Source: a virus. From it: 50,973 bases of DNA. The stretch lies in the IMG/VR virus record IMGVR_UViG_3300018080_000032, positions 1 to 50,973 of that record; one strand, 5' to 3'. The position numbers and the translations under genes were made by a program. Positions 33,335 through 40,895 of this stretch are shown here, piece by piece (positions within the stretch are counted from its first letter, which is position 1; each line of letters begins with the position of its first letter). Below the pieces are notes generated by a model, which saw nothing but the letters and a program-made list of their open reading frames with translations, ran no database searches and was not told where the DNA came from.

Positions 33335-34170
33335 GCTGCCTCTCCTAGCCTCTCGTCTATCTGTCGCGGGGCCCAGACGGGGATGTCGATCACCTCGACG
33401 TTCTCGCTGTATCCCGGCCATGTGTCGGATTCCAAGCACTCTGCGTACCGATCCAGCAGCGGCCGCAGCTCACGCGTGCCGTCTTGGATTGCCTCGATGG
33501 ACAACTCGTATAGCGCGACGCCATAGGGCGGATCCTTCTCAATCGCCACAAACGCGAAGTTGCGGAACGGTAGTCCCAGCGCCTTCGCTCCACCCAGGTA
33601 GTGAGCCGCCTGGATGTGGTAGCCGTAGTTCCAGATGTCGCGGTGGAACGGATCGCGGGCTGCGCATCGAGTCGTTTTCAAATCGACGATGGTGCCCGTT
33701 TTGTGCCCCAATAGGTCAAATCGCCCTCGCGCCAGCACCCCCGTCGGCTCGTCGATCCATAGCGCCGACTGCTCGGCATCCCCGATCAGAAGCTGCCGCG
33801 CCTTCGGATGCGCCGCGATCGCGTCGCGGATCGCAAGGCAGGTGTCGTGGTCGGACGCTGACAACACCGTTGCCTCGGGATGCTCAGCAGCGAGAGCCGC
33901 GCGCGCTTCCTTGACCGCTTTCGTCCGACCGTCGCCCTCGACGTTGCGGACCCAGGCCGTCTCGAAAAGCTCCGGCAGTAGCACGCAGTCGTGCACCGCC
34001 GAGCCGAGGATCTGCGCCGGCGTCGACGGTGACGGATGATCCATCTGCCACTTGAGGTGCGCCGGCGAGAGGTCGCGAAGCGTCTTCAGCATTGACTGCG
34101 AGACGCCCGGAAGCTGGTGGTACTCCTCCATCGGGATGTTCGGGTAGAGTCCTGGCGCGAGCTCGCTCAT
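33331..34170 (-). CDS. RecE-like PD-(D/E)XK exonuclease
   Basis: 279 residues. Family features: 'GLYPNIPMEEYHQLPGVSQS' with 'MLKTLRDLSPAHLKW' at the start, 'LGSAVHDCVL' (motif His), 'RGRFDLLG' (Asp) and 'IVDLKTTR' (Asp-x-Lys). Degrades one strand of linear duplex DNA so that the annealing protein downstream can act. Part of a three-gene recombination cassette. Confidence 0.85.
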   Translation of the reverse strand: MSELAPGLYPNIPMEEYHQLPGVSQSMLKTLRDLSPAHLKWQMDHPSPSTPAQILGSAVHDCVLLPELFETAWVRNVEGDGRTKAVKEARAALAAEHPEATVLSASDHDTCLAIRDAIAAHPKARQLLIGDAEQSALWIDEPTGVLARGRFDLLGHKTGTIVDLKTTRCAARDPFHRDIWNYGYHIQAAHYLGGAKALGLPFRNFAFVAIEKDPPYGVALYELSIEAIQDGTRELRPLLDRYAECLESDTWPGYSENVEVIDIPVWAPRQIDERLGEAA

Positions 34171-35411
34171 GCCGATACCCTCTCAGCCACCTCTCCATCC
34201 TCGATCAGCACGCTGACCTCGGGACCATCGGAGACCCTTTCCAGCCACACTTGCGCCTCAGCCTCTTCGGCCATCTTCGCCACCAGCGCCAGGTTGTCGT
34301 CGTCGAGGAGCGAGCCGTCGCGGATCAGCAGCACCCGCAGCTCGGGGTTCGCGGCGAGACCCATCGCGACCGACACGCGCAGTTGCTCGGCGCTCGACGC
34401 CTGGTCGAAGGGGATGCCGTTCAGCAGCACGCGATCCTCGTCGAAGCTCAGGCCCTCGACGGGGAACGCGGCTTCGGCGAGCGCGTGTCGCTTCTGGTTG
34501 TCGAGCTCGGCGATCTTGGCCGTCAGGTCGTCGTAGGCCAGGTGCGCGGCCATGTGCTCGCGCTCAACGCTGGTGCGTTCTTGTGCAGCGCGGTGCTTCG
34601 CGTTGAGCTCGTCGGCGTCGGCGATCTGCTCTTCCCACGGCGCGGTATCAATCGCCATTATCGACTTCAGCGCCTCCTCGCCCTCAGCTACGTCTTTCTG
34701 CGCTCTGCTGAGCGTGGCGCGCGCCTGTTTCAGCAGTCCCTCCAGTTCCTTGACCTTCCGCTCCGCTAGCTCTAGGGAATGCCGACGGTCCTCTAGCACC
34801 CTCCCAGCCTCGGCGTAGCGAGCATTGTGCGCCTGCGCCGTCTTCAGCTTCTCCATCAGCTCGGCAACACTCACCAGCTTCTCCGGCGCGTCCTCGACAA
34901 CAGGCATTCCCGCCAGCTGGCCCTCGAGCCGCTTCACGTCGCGGCCGATCTCGGTGCGGTCGTGGTAGACCTGGTCGCGCTCGGCATCGAGGTCCGCGAA
35001 GTCCAGCCCCACCAGCTCCTTCAGGGCCTCGACCTGGTCGCGCGGCGTCATTGCCGTGAAGGCCAGCGGATCGAACGACAGCCGACCCACCAGCCCGTCG
35101 AGCACTGTCTGCGGCGACTTGGCGCTGAACCCGTTGCCGGAAGTCACCCGCAGGTAGCTATCCTTCTCTGTCCAGGTGCGCTCGACTACGAACTCGCCAA
35201 GGTCGACCCTGGCACATGCCTTCTCTTCACCATCGCGAATCGGCTTCGACGGGCACAGCGCCTTGCCTCCGAGGGCGTAGGCGATCGAATCGAGCACCGA
35301 TGTCTTTCCCGCGCCGTTCTTGCCACCGATCACGACCAGGCTACCGTCGGGCTCGATGTGAACGGCCTTGAGTCGCTTGACGTTGGTTGCTTCCAGGGCA
35401 ACGATCTTCAT
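34167..35411 (-). CDS. SbcC/RecF-like ABC-type ATPase
   Basis: 414 residues. Walker A 'GGKNGAGKTS' (about 29-38), coiled coil about 140-320, ABC signature-like 'SSAEQLRVSVAMGLA' and Walker B-like 'LRVLLIRDGSLLD' (Asp-Gly rather than Asp-Glu). Related to SMC/RecF/SbcC repair ATPases and common in phage recombination cassettes. Coupled to the exonuclease by a 4-base overlap. Confidence 0.82.
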   Translation of the reverse strand: MKIVALEATNVKRLKAVHIEPDGSLVVIGGKNGAGKTSVLDSIAYALGGKALCPSKPIRDGEEKACARVDLGEFVVERTWTEKDSYLRVTSGNGFSAKSPQTVLDGLVGRLSFDPLAFTAMTPRDQVEALKELVGLDFADLDAERDQVYHDRTEIGRDVKRLEGQLAGMPVVEDAPEKLVSVAELMEKLKTAQAHNARYAEAGRVLEDRRHSLELAERKVKELEGLLKQARATLSRAQKDVAEGEEALKSIMAIDTAPWEEQIADADELNAKHRAAQERTSVEREHMAAHLAYDDLTAKIAELDNQKRHALAEAAFPVEGLSFDEDRVLLNGIPFDQASSAEQLRVSVAMGLAANPELRVLLIRDGSLLDDDNLALVAKMAEEAEAQVWLERVSDGPEVSVLIEDGEVAERVSA

Positions 35412-35710
35412 GCGTGCACCCTCCTTGTGCGCTCCACCTCCAGCCTCTTCTCGAGGCGGTAGTTCTTGTCGCTCAGGCGGACCAGGCTCTGGCGAACATC
35501 CTCCGCCTTGCGATGGTTCCGCGCGGCCTCTTCGGTCATCGCGTCGATGCGGTCCATCAGCGCCAGCATCAGGTCCGGCACCATGTCGTCGGCGCCCTCG
35601 CGATCGAGAAACGCCATCACCGAAGCGGCATCAGCCTCGGTGTAGACGCGCCGGCCGCTGATGAGGTCGTCGTGCAGGACTGCGTGGAGGTAGTCGATGT
35701 AGCCGCTCAT
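35408..35710 (-). CDS. Hypothetical protein
   Basis: 100 residues, acidic helical, C-terminal coiled coil (about 60-95). ATGA overlaps on both sides tie it to the recombination operon. No family recognised. Confidence 0.6.
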   Translation of the reverse strand: MSGYIDYLHAVLHDDLISGRRVYTEADAASVMAFLDREGADDMVPDLMLALMDRIDAMTEEAARNHRKAEDVRQSLVRLSDKNYRLEKRLEVERTRRVHA

Positions 35711-36099
35711 CGCTCCGGCTCCATCTCCGCCAGGTGCTCCCAGATCTCGTCGTAGAGCGCCGGCGATTCGAGATGCTTCTGCAGCACGTCGTCCGGCACC
35801 GGGCCGTCGAGCGACCGAGCGCTCAGCAGGTCGAGCGTCGGATACTCCTCCGGCGCTGCCCGGTCGTTGGGGTACATCCGCGCCGGGCGGTAGCGTCCGC
35901 TGATGCAGTACTCGACCTCGACCTCAAACTGCTCGCCGTCGTGGTCGAGTGGACCGACATAGGTGGATGCCGCGACCGGGGAGGTGCGGCGGGGGAAGAC
36001 GGGCTGCGCCGATTCGGGTTCCGCTGTTACCTGATTGAGACCTTGACGCGTATCAGCCCTTCGGTAGAATGTGAGGTGCTCGGGTGTGAGTGTTGACAA
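35707..36099 (-). CDS. Hypothetical protein, first gene of early operon
   Basis: 130 residues starting at TTG with AAGGAGG six bases upstream. Central beta part 'YVGPLDHDGEQFEVEVEYCI' plus an acidic helical end. First gene after the promoter region at 36100-36226. Confidence 0.6.
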   Translation of the reverse strand: MSTLTPEHLTFYRRADTRQGLNQVTAEPESAQPVFPRRTSPVAASTYVGPLDHDGEQFEVEVEYCISGRYRPARMYPNDRAAPEEYPTLDLLSARSLDGPVPDDVLQKHLESPALYDEIWEHLAEMEPER

Positions 36100-36125
36100 G
36101 ACGCTCCTCCTTGAGCTTCTGTCGG

Positions 36126-36163
36126 GGGCTTCGGATCGAGTTTGGCGACTTTGCCCGAAGCCC
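36126..36163 (-). promoter_or_regulatory. Inverted repeat in early leader
   Basis: GGGCTTCGG (36126-36134) and CCGAAGCCC (36155-36163) form a perfect 9-bp dyad around 20 bases, between the promoter at 36189-36216 and the first early gene. It could be an operator or a leader hairpin for termination control. Confidence 0.5.
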
Positions 36164-36188
36164 TCTTTGCTTGTTAGATCACGGCATC

Positions 36189-36216
36189 ATTGTACCACGG
36201 ACTATGGCGTCTGACA
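36189..36216 (-). promoter_or_regulatory. Putative early promoter
   Basis: Minus strand TGTCAG, 16 bases, TACAAT, preceded by TGG. It faces the early operon starting at 36099 and lies just after the second repressor gene. The -10 is good and the -35 only partial. Confidence 0.5.
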
Positions 36217-36226
36217 TAGTAACATA

Positions 36227-36481
36227 CTAATTGGCTGCTGTGCGCCGTTTCCTGGCGGCAACGCGACCAGCGTCGGTGAGCATGACCCCGCGTGCCGTCT
36301 CGGCCCATAATGTGACATGGCCCTTGCGCTCCAGTTGCTCCAAATGCCATCGCGCCGACGTGTATGAGCGCCCGACTGCCTCGCCAATCTCGCGATGTGT
36401 CGGCGGCAACTCACCCGCCTCTTCGCGTCTCAGAAGCTCGACCAGGATCGCCAGCCGAACTGCGTCTCCCTTGTCTGTCAC
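36227..36481 (-). CDS. Winged-helix repressor (LexA/MarR-like)
   Basis: 84 residues from GTG at 36481 with a strong AGGAGGAGC before it (a longer frame from 36535 lacks one). HTH about 10-70: 'VRLAILVELLRREEAGELPP', 'HREIGEAVGRSYTSARWHLE', 'QLERKGHVTL'. Its architecture resembles the LexA-like gene at 30820 and both begin MTD. It faces away from the plus-strand secreted gene and sits next to the early promoter, a typical position for a lysogeny regulator. Confidence 0.75.
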   Translation of the reverse strand: MTDKGDAVRLAILVELLRREEAGELPPTHREIGEAVGRSYTSARWHLEQLERKGHVTLWAETARGVMLTDAGRVAARKRRTAAN

Positions 36482-36525
36482 GGCTCCTCCTCTCGGAGCC
36501 GCGATTGTAGCAGCCGAAGAAGTCA

Positions 36526-36554
36526 TTGCGCTAGACCTCCGATCGTGGTAGGCT
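36526..36554 (+). promoter_or_regulatory. Putative promoter of the plus-strand secreted gene
   Basis: TTGCGC, 17 bases, TAGGCT, with TGG before the -10, about 25 bases ahead of the gene start at 36580 (AAAGGAG ribosome site). It is divergent from the repressor gene, so both could share control. Confidence 0.5.
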
Positions 36555-36579
36555 CGATCGGCCTGAAAGGAGAAAGCGC

Positions 36580-37206
36580 ATGCGCAAAGTACGCAACTAC
36601 GGCCTTGGTTGTCTTGGTCTCTTGGTGGTCGCCTTCGTTGCCTTGATGGTCCTGATGCCGAGCCCTGATGAAGAGCCGGAGGCAACGCCAGTTCCCACGA
36701 GCCTTGATGTCGAGGATGTGATTGACGCTACCAAGGAGGCAAGGGCTGAGCTTCCAACATCGACGCCTGCTCCAACGGTCCCCCAGAACACCGAGGCGGG
36801 ACTGCGCACCGCGCTGTCGAAGGAACTCGGGAAGGGCAATCGCGACGCTCGGAGGCTGGAGAGCGTGACAGTTGAGTCCAACGAGGCCACTGGCACGGTG
36901 GTCACAATCCGCTGGGCCATCAACGATAACCTGACCGAGGGCATGATCCGCACTGGCGCTCGGTCCGATGCCTTCGACATACTCGGGGTAGTTGCCAGCG
37001 CCGGCTTCGACGACTTGGCTCAAGTCGACCTCGAGGGCACGTTCTCCATGCTGGATCAGTACGGCAACGCGAGCGAAGACGTCGTTGTCGACACGTCCTA
37101 TACCGGCGAGACGGTTGCGAGAATCAACTACGACAACATCCTCGTCCAGGACTCCATCTTCGAGATTGCCGATGGCGGAACGGTGCACCCGCTGTTCCGG
37201 GAGTAG
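36580..37206 (+). CDS. Membrane-anchored or secreted protein, lone plus-strand gene
   Basis: 208 residues. Basic N-terminus then a hydrophobic helix (about 7-26, 'YGLGCLGLLVVAFVALMVL'), a Thr/Pro linker ('PTSTPAPTVPQNT' about 60-72) and a compact extracytoplasmic alpha/beta domain (about 73-208). It has its own promoter, opposite to its neighbours and next to a repressor. It fits a gene expressed in the lysogen, for example a superinfection-exclusion factor, but no family is recognised. Confidence 0.75.
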   Translation: MRKVRNYGLGCLGLLVVAFVALMVLMPSPDEEPEATPVPTSLDVEDVIDATKEARAELPTSTPAPTVPQNTEAGLRTALSKELGKGNRDARRLESVTVESNEATGTVVTIRWAINDNLTEGMIRTGARSDAFDILGVVASAGFDDLAQVDLEGTFSMLDQYGNASEDVVVDTSYTGETVARINYDNILVQDSIFEIADGGTVHPLFRE

Positions 37207-37208
37207 CC

Positions 37209-37613
37209 TCACACCGCCACCTCCGCCCGCGGCTCGATCGCAGTCACAATTTGCTCAATATACCCGGCCGGGTCGCTCGATAGCATGTCGCTGGTGATCT
37301 CGATCACGATCCAGCCGAGCATCTGAGCCGCGTTCATCTTCTCCCGATCATCCCGGAAGCCAGCGCCGCGCGTGTGGCGGCCTCGCGCATACGTCGCGCC
37401 GTGGAGCTCGACAGCAACGCGACTCGGCACGTGTGCGAAGTCCAGTCGCCAATCCTTCAGCCCCGCCTCGCATAGCCGCTTTCGGATACCAGGGCCGAGG
37501 CCGACGTGGTGTGCTGCGAAGCGGTACTCGCGCTCGAGCTCGACGCCGTTGCCGAGCTGTCGCCAGCGCGTGGCGAAGGAGCGCTCGAGAGGGGAGGGGT
37601 TGGAGAGGGTCAC
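37209..37613 (-). CDS. DUF559/Vsr-like endonuclease
   Basis: 134 residues. 'WRLDFAHVPSRVAVELHGAT' gives the Asp and the Glu-x-His style core of the Vsr/DUF559 branch of the PD-(D/E)XK fold, followed by 'RGAGFRDDREKMNAAQMLGW' and 'VIEITSDML'. GTG start overlapping the previous stop (GTGA). Probably nicks or cuts DNA; target unknown. Confidence 0.7.
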   Translation of the reverse strand: MTLSNPSPLERSFATRWRQLGNGVELEREYRFAAHHVGLGPGIRKRLCEAGLKDWRLDFAHVPSRVAVELHGATYARGRHTRGAGFRDDREKMNAAQMLGWIVIEITSDMLSSDPAGYIEQIVTAIEPRAEVAV

Positions 37614-38353
37614 TCGGCAGCCTCCTCCTCTGCATCGTCAGATAGTAAGCCGTGCCTTCGTAGCGCCGCGGAGAGCTCGATGAACCCCGGCTCGTTCGCC
37701 CGAGCCCTGGCGTGCGCCAAGAAGAAGCTGTGGTGCTGTGCCCACGCGCTGTGCGCCTTGTAGTCAAGTCCGACAACATAGTCATCTGGGCCCACATACT
37801 CCAGGAGCTCTGAGTATGATGCGCAGTACTCGTCAACGGCCGCGAGGGTGGACGCATGGCTGCAGTGATCGTTGGCAAACGCTTCAGCCACCTTCCTGGA
37901 TGACTCTAGAGCTTCAGTGATCACGTACTTGCGGAGCAGTCGACTGAGGGGCAGGTGCGGCATGTATGGCGTTGCCCAGCCGTCCAAGTTGTCGCAAGCG
38001 TCCTTCAGGCTCAATAGCGCCTGGTTGTAGGCGGGGGCCATGAGTTCTAGCGCGTGCCTCAGATGCAGCTTCGCCTCCAGCGAAGAGCCCGTCCGGTACA
38101 CGGCAACGCCGAACAGCGCGAGCCCGGCAGCGAGACTCCACTGCCATGGGTTACCCAGGGGCAGGTCCGCGATAGGTATCTGCGGCAGGTCGGTGGCGTG
38201 CTCCAGTATGAACTCCGCTGTGTCCATCACTTCTACTGCCTGCCACAATCGCGGTACCACTGCGGACGCAACCGCAACGGCGAGTCCGAGACGTCCGTCG
38301 CGTCGGCGCAGTGCCTGAGCGGCGCCGAGCCGTGCCTTCGTTGTCCAGTCCAT
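37610..38353 (-). CDS. Membrane protein of unknown function
   Basis: 247 residues from ATG at 38353 with AAGGAGGA eight bases upstream. Two likely membrane segments (about 20-40 and 74-92), then a helical cytoplasmic domain of about 150 residues. It is paired with the DUF559-like nuclease by a GTGA overlap; a membrane-plus-nuclease pair recalls phage exclusion or defence modules, but this is speculation. Confidence 0.6.
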   Translation of the reverse strand: MDWTTKARLGAAQALRRRDGRLGLAVAVASAVVPRLWQAVEVMDTAEFILEHATDLPQIPIADLPLGNPWQWSLAAGLALFGVAVYRTGSSLEAKLHLRHALELMAPAYNQALLSLKDACDNLDGWATPYMPHLPLSRLLRKYVITEALESSRKVAEAFANDHCSHASTLAAVDEYCASYSELLEYVGPDDYVVGLDYKAHSAWAQHHSFFLAHARARANEPGFIELSAALRRHGLLSDDAEEEAAE

Positions 38354-38401
38354 GCGGCGAATCCTCCTTGTGGACTCGCCATGGTACCAGACGCCCACCC
38401 A

Positions 38402-38920
38402 TTAGGTAGCGGCACGACAGCCTTCCCACCCAAAGAACTTGCTCGCCCACTCGAAGTCGCAGCATGCTCGCGCCGCCGCCTCGGAGTCCGTGTGCATATC
38501 TCCGACGAACAGCGTCTCTCGCGGACTCACTCCATACGCCCCCATAATCGACAGCAGCATCCCGGGCTTCGGCTTCCGGCACGCGCAGTGCGATCGCGGC
38601 CCGTGCGGGCAGATCCGGATCCCGAGCGCAGAGTTGTGAACAAGGCCGTTGCCCCGCTCCCATCCGAAGGCCTGCTCGGCCAGATCGCGCAGTAGGCCGA
38701 GAGCAATCGGAGCAGTCAAGTAGCCAAGAGCGATCCCGGCCTGGTTGCTGGCGATGCCGAGGTGGCAGTCGAGGTCCGCAATCCTCTCTCGGACTCCAGG
38801 GATCAGCTCCCACTCACCGGCCCGGTTAGGACACGGCTGACCCTCCACCGTGCACCGCCGGAGCGTGCCGTCAGCGTCGAAGATGATTAGGTGGTATTTG
38901 GATACGTGCTTACTGGGCAA
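38402..38920 (-). CDS. HAD-family phosphatase (GmhB/HisB-like)
   Basis: 172 residues, TTG start. Motif I 'IIFDADGTLRR', motif II 'GIASNQAGIA', zinc-binding 'CPHGPRSHCACRKPKPGM' and motif IV 'FVGDMHTDSEAA' identify the GmhB/HisB-N subfamily, which removes phosphate from sugar phosphates or DNA ends. In a phage a 3'-phosphatase for DNA repair or a role in surface-sugar change are both possible. Confidence 0.82.
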   Translation of the reverse strand: MPSKHVSKYHLIIFDADGTLRRCTVEGQPCPNRAGEWELIPGVRERIADLDCHLGIASNQAGIALGYLTAPIALGLLRDLAEQAFGWERGNGLVHNSALGIRICPHGPRSHCACRKPKPGMLLSIMGAYGVSPRETLFVGDMHTDSEAAARACCDFEWASKFFGWEGCRAAT

Positions 38921-38975
38921 GTGCGTCGATTACCTCCCAGATCTCACACGTGTCCTATAGTCACGCTTCCTTCCT

Positions 38976-39004
38976 GAAGGTCGGCCCAATTGGGGTCGGC
39001 CTTC
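38976..39004 (-). terminator. Hairpin after integrase
   Basis: GAAGG/CCTTC outer stem with an inner GGCCC/GGGTC stem and AATT loop, in the 142-bp gap (38921-39062) downstream of the integrase. No U-tract. It may end integrase transcription; the gap is also a natural place for attP, but no attachment core can be identified without the host. Confidence 0.4.
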
Positions 39005-39062
39005 GTCGTTGGAGGTGCCTGGTGTGGACACGCGCGTTGACAATATACTGAGTGTCGCCTCG

Positions 39063-39995
39063 CTAGTCAAGAGCTTTCTCCATCGCGCCAGCCGCCAGGG
39101 CTTGCGTCTTGCGGTCGACGTGGCTGTAAATGCTCATCGTGTGAGCCATCGTGGAGTGGCCCAGCGTCTGCTGGATGACTCGCGGATGCACGCCCTGCTC
39201 GACCAACAAGGTGGCGCAGGTGTGGCGCAGGTCGTGGAACCTCCGGTTCTTCAATCCGGCCCCCTTGAGCTGGCGCTGGAACTCCCGCTGGACAGTCGAT
39301 CGATGCAGCGGCCGGCCGAGCCGAGTGGTGAAGACCAGGTCGCTATCGTGCCAGTTCTTGGTGCCAACCTGCAGCCTCCTCCTCGACTGAGCTTCCCACC
39401 TTCGAGCCAGTGCTTCCGCGGCGAGCTCAGGCATCCGGAGCGACCGGACACTATCCTGCGTCTTCAGCGGCACCAGCATGAACTCGTGGTCAATGATTTG
39501 AAGCTGCTGACGAATGTGCAACGTCCGCGTGCTGAAGTCGACGTCCGACCACTTGAGGCCAAGGAGCTCTGCCTGGCGCAATCCCATCGTGATTGCCACG
39601 ACGTAGAGCGCCTCGTACCAGTCGCCGGCGACGTGCTCGAAGAACGTGTGAACCTCCGACGACGACAGCGGCATGCCCTTCTTCGGAACCACCCGCGGCA
39701 GATCCACTGCGTCGGCCGCGTTGGTCATCACGAGGCCCCAGGCGATCGCGCGCCTGAGCGCAATCCTGAGCGTGCTGCGGATCTTGCCGACCGTGCCGGG
39801 CTTCAGGCCCTCGGCGAGCATCTGAGCGATGAATCGCTGCACCTGGTAGGGCGTGAGCTCGTCGATCGGAATCTCCCCGAGAGCAGGCACGATGTGTACT
39901 CTCACGTGTGACTCGTGGATCGACCAGGTCTTCCAGCGGCGGTTCGGTTTCACTGCCACGTCGAGCCACTCGGCCAGGTACTCCTCGAGCGTCAT
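39063..39995 (-). CDS. int: Tyrosine integrase
   Basis: 310 residues, ATG at 39995 overlapping the previous stop (ATGA). N-terminal SAM-like arm ('MTLEEYLAEWLDVAVKPNRR'), catalytic half with Arg in 'MGLRQAELLGLKW', 'HDLRHTCATLL' (His and Arg), 'LGHSTMAHTM' (His) and nucleophile Tyr in 'SIYSHVD'. It integrates and excises the prophage, so the phage is temperate. Confidence 0.95.
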   Translation of the reverse strand: MTLEEYLAEWLDVAVKPNRRWKTWSIHESHVRVHIVPALGEIPIDELTPYQVQRFIAQMLAEGLKPGTVGKIRSTLRIALRRAIAWGLVMTNAADAVDLPRVVPKKGMPLSSSEVHTFFEHVAGDWYEALYVVAITMGLRQAELLGLKWSDVDFSTRTLHIRQQLQIIDHEFMLVPLKTQDSVRSLRMPELAAEALARRWEAQSRRRLQVGTKNWHDSDLVFTTRLGRPLHRSTVQREFQRQLKGAGLKNRRFHDLRHTCATLLVEQGVHPRVIQQTLGHSTMAHTMSIYSHVDRKTQALAAGAMEKALD

Positions 39996-40363
39996 GGCTC
40001 CCACCTTCGGCCCTGGCCGGGAGTCCAGGGCGTTGCAGCCTTGTATTCCCCCCAGGCCTGGGCGACGCACATCCAGTAGACGACCGTGTGGGTCCATTGA
40101 TCGGTTCGCAGGAGCACCATGTAGGGTAGGCGCCCCTGGTCGCGCAGCACCTTCACTCGACCGCGACCGATCATCATGTGCTCGCCCGCCGTCGTGCTCC
40201 CGACGGCTAGCTGAGAGATGTCGATCGACGGCAACAGCCGGGCCTGCAGCGCCGCGTTGACATCGCTCAGCCCCTGATCCAGGAGCTGCTGCTGCAGGAT
40301 CTCGCGGGCTCGGTCTCGGAGTGGGTCCGGCAGCGCGGACCACCTCCACGTTTCTTCCGTCAC
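39992..40363 (-). CDS. Hypothetical protein coupled to integrase
   Basis: 123 residues, helical N-terminus, then beta-rich 'MIGRGRVKVLRDQGRLPYMV'. ATGA overlap with integrase. Might control recombination, but it does not look like a typical excisionase. Confidence 0.6.
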   Translation of the reverse strand: MTEETWRWSALPDPLRDRAREILQQQLLDQGLSDVNAALQARLLPSIDISQLAVGSTTAGEHMMIGRGRVKVLRDQGRLPYMVLLRTDQWTHTVVYWMCVAQAWGEYKAATPWTPGQGRRWEP

Positions 40364-40420
40364 GGCTCCTCCTGTCGGTTACGGGGGCTGCAGTATCCTC
40401 CGCGGATGAGGGGAGCGAAC

Positions 40421-40624
40421 GTGACAGTCTGGTTACAGGCGCATCGCTTTCGGCAGGGGGCCGATTTGTTGCGGCTCTCGAGCGGAGCGATGTATCATGC
40501 GAGGCTGCCGCCGGAGCTGGACGATCCAGCGGCATGGCCTCGGGGTGGTCACTCACCACGGGGCCTTCTCCTTTGGGTTGATGTGAAGACGGATCGAGCC
40601 TGGCGACTCGGAGCTACCTCATAG
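40421..40624 (+). CDS. Uncertain small plus-strand protein
   Basis: 67 residues from GTG at 40421 with a GAGGGGAG site upstream; divergent from the gene before integrase. Ends 'LLLWVDVKTDRAWRLGATS'. No family; the antisense strand has only an unlikely extension of the integrase frame. Confidence 0.4.
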   Translation: MTVWLQAHRFRQGADLLRLSSGAMYHARLPPELDDPAAWPRGGHSPRGLLLWVDVKTDRAWRLGATS

Positions 40625-40895
40625 ATGATAGCACAGACGTTCTAAGACCGGGGGCGGATACGGCCAGTTGTTGTCCACCGGCTATCCACAGCGCTGGTTT
40701 GATGTGCTGCGTATCCTAGACGACAGGCGTCCCCGCTTGCCTGGCGTTTGCCATGCGACTTCTCAACGCAAATGGGATCCGGCCGGTTCCCAAGCCTCAC
40801 ACCCGTGCGATCCGGAGGGTTGGCGACTGCACGTTACCGCGAACGGTGCCTCATCGCCAGGGGGTAGGCGCCAGGATTGGGACAGGGGAGCGCCT
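40625..40895. other. Non-coding interval with two DnaA-box-like sites
   Basis: 271 bases with no convincing gene. Two sites resemble the DnaA box TTATCCACA: TTGTCCACC (40671-40679) and CTATCCACA (40682-40690), 11 bp apart, that is about one helical turn. A 76-residue plus frame from 40753 overlaps the methyltransferase and is not supported. The interval may hold a DnaA- or DnaA-IV-binding site, or attP. Confidence 0.35.

Noticed and set aside
38950-38972. T7-like promoter sequence (TGACTATAGGA, minus strand)
   Set aside because: Short partial match only, and the genome has no phage RNA polymerase gene.
39996-40559. Longer N-terminus of integrase
   Set aside because: Overlaps the upstream 123-residue gene; the ATGA start at 39995 fits integrase length and the local pattern.
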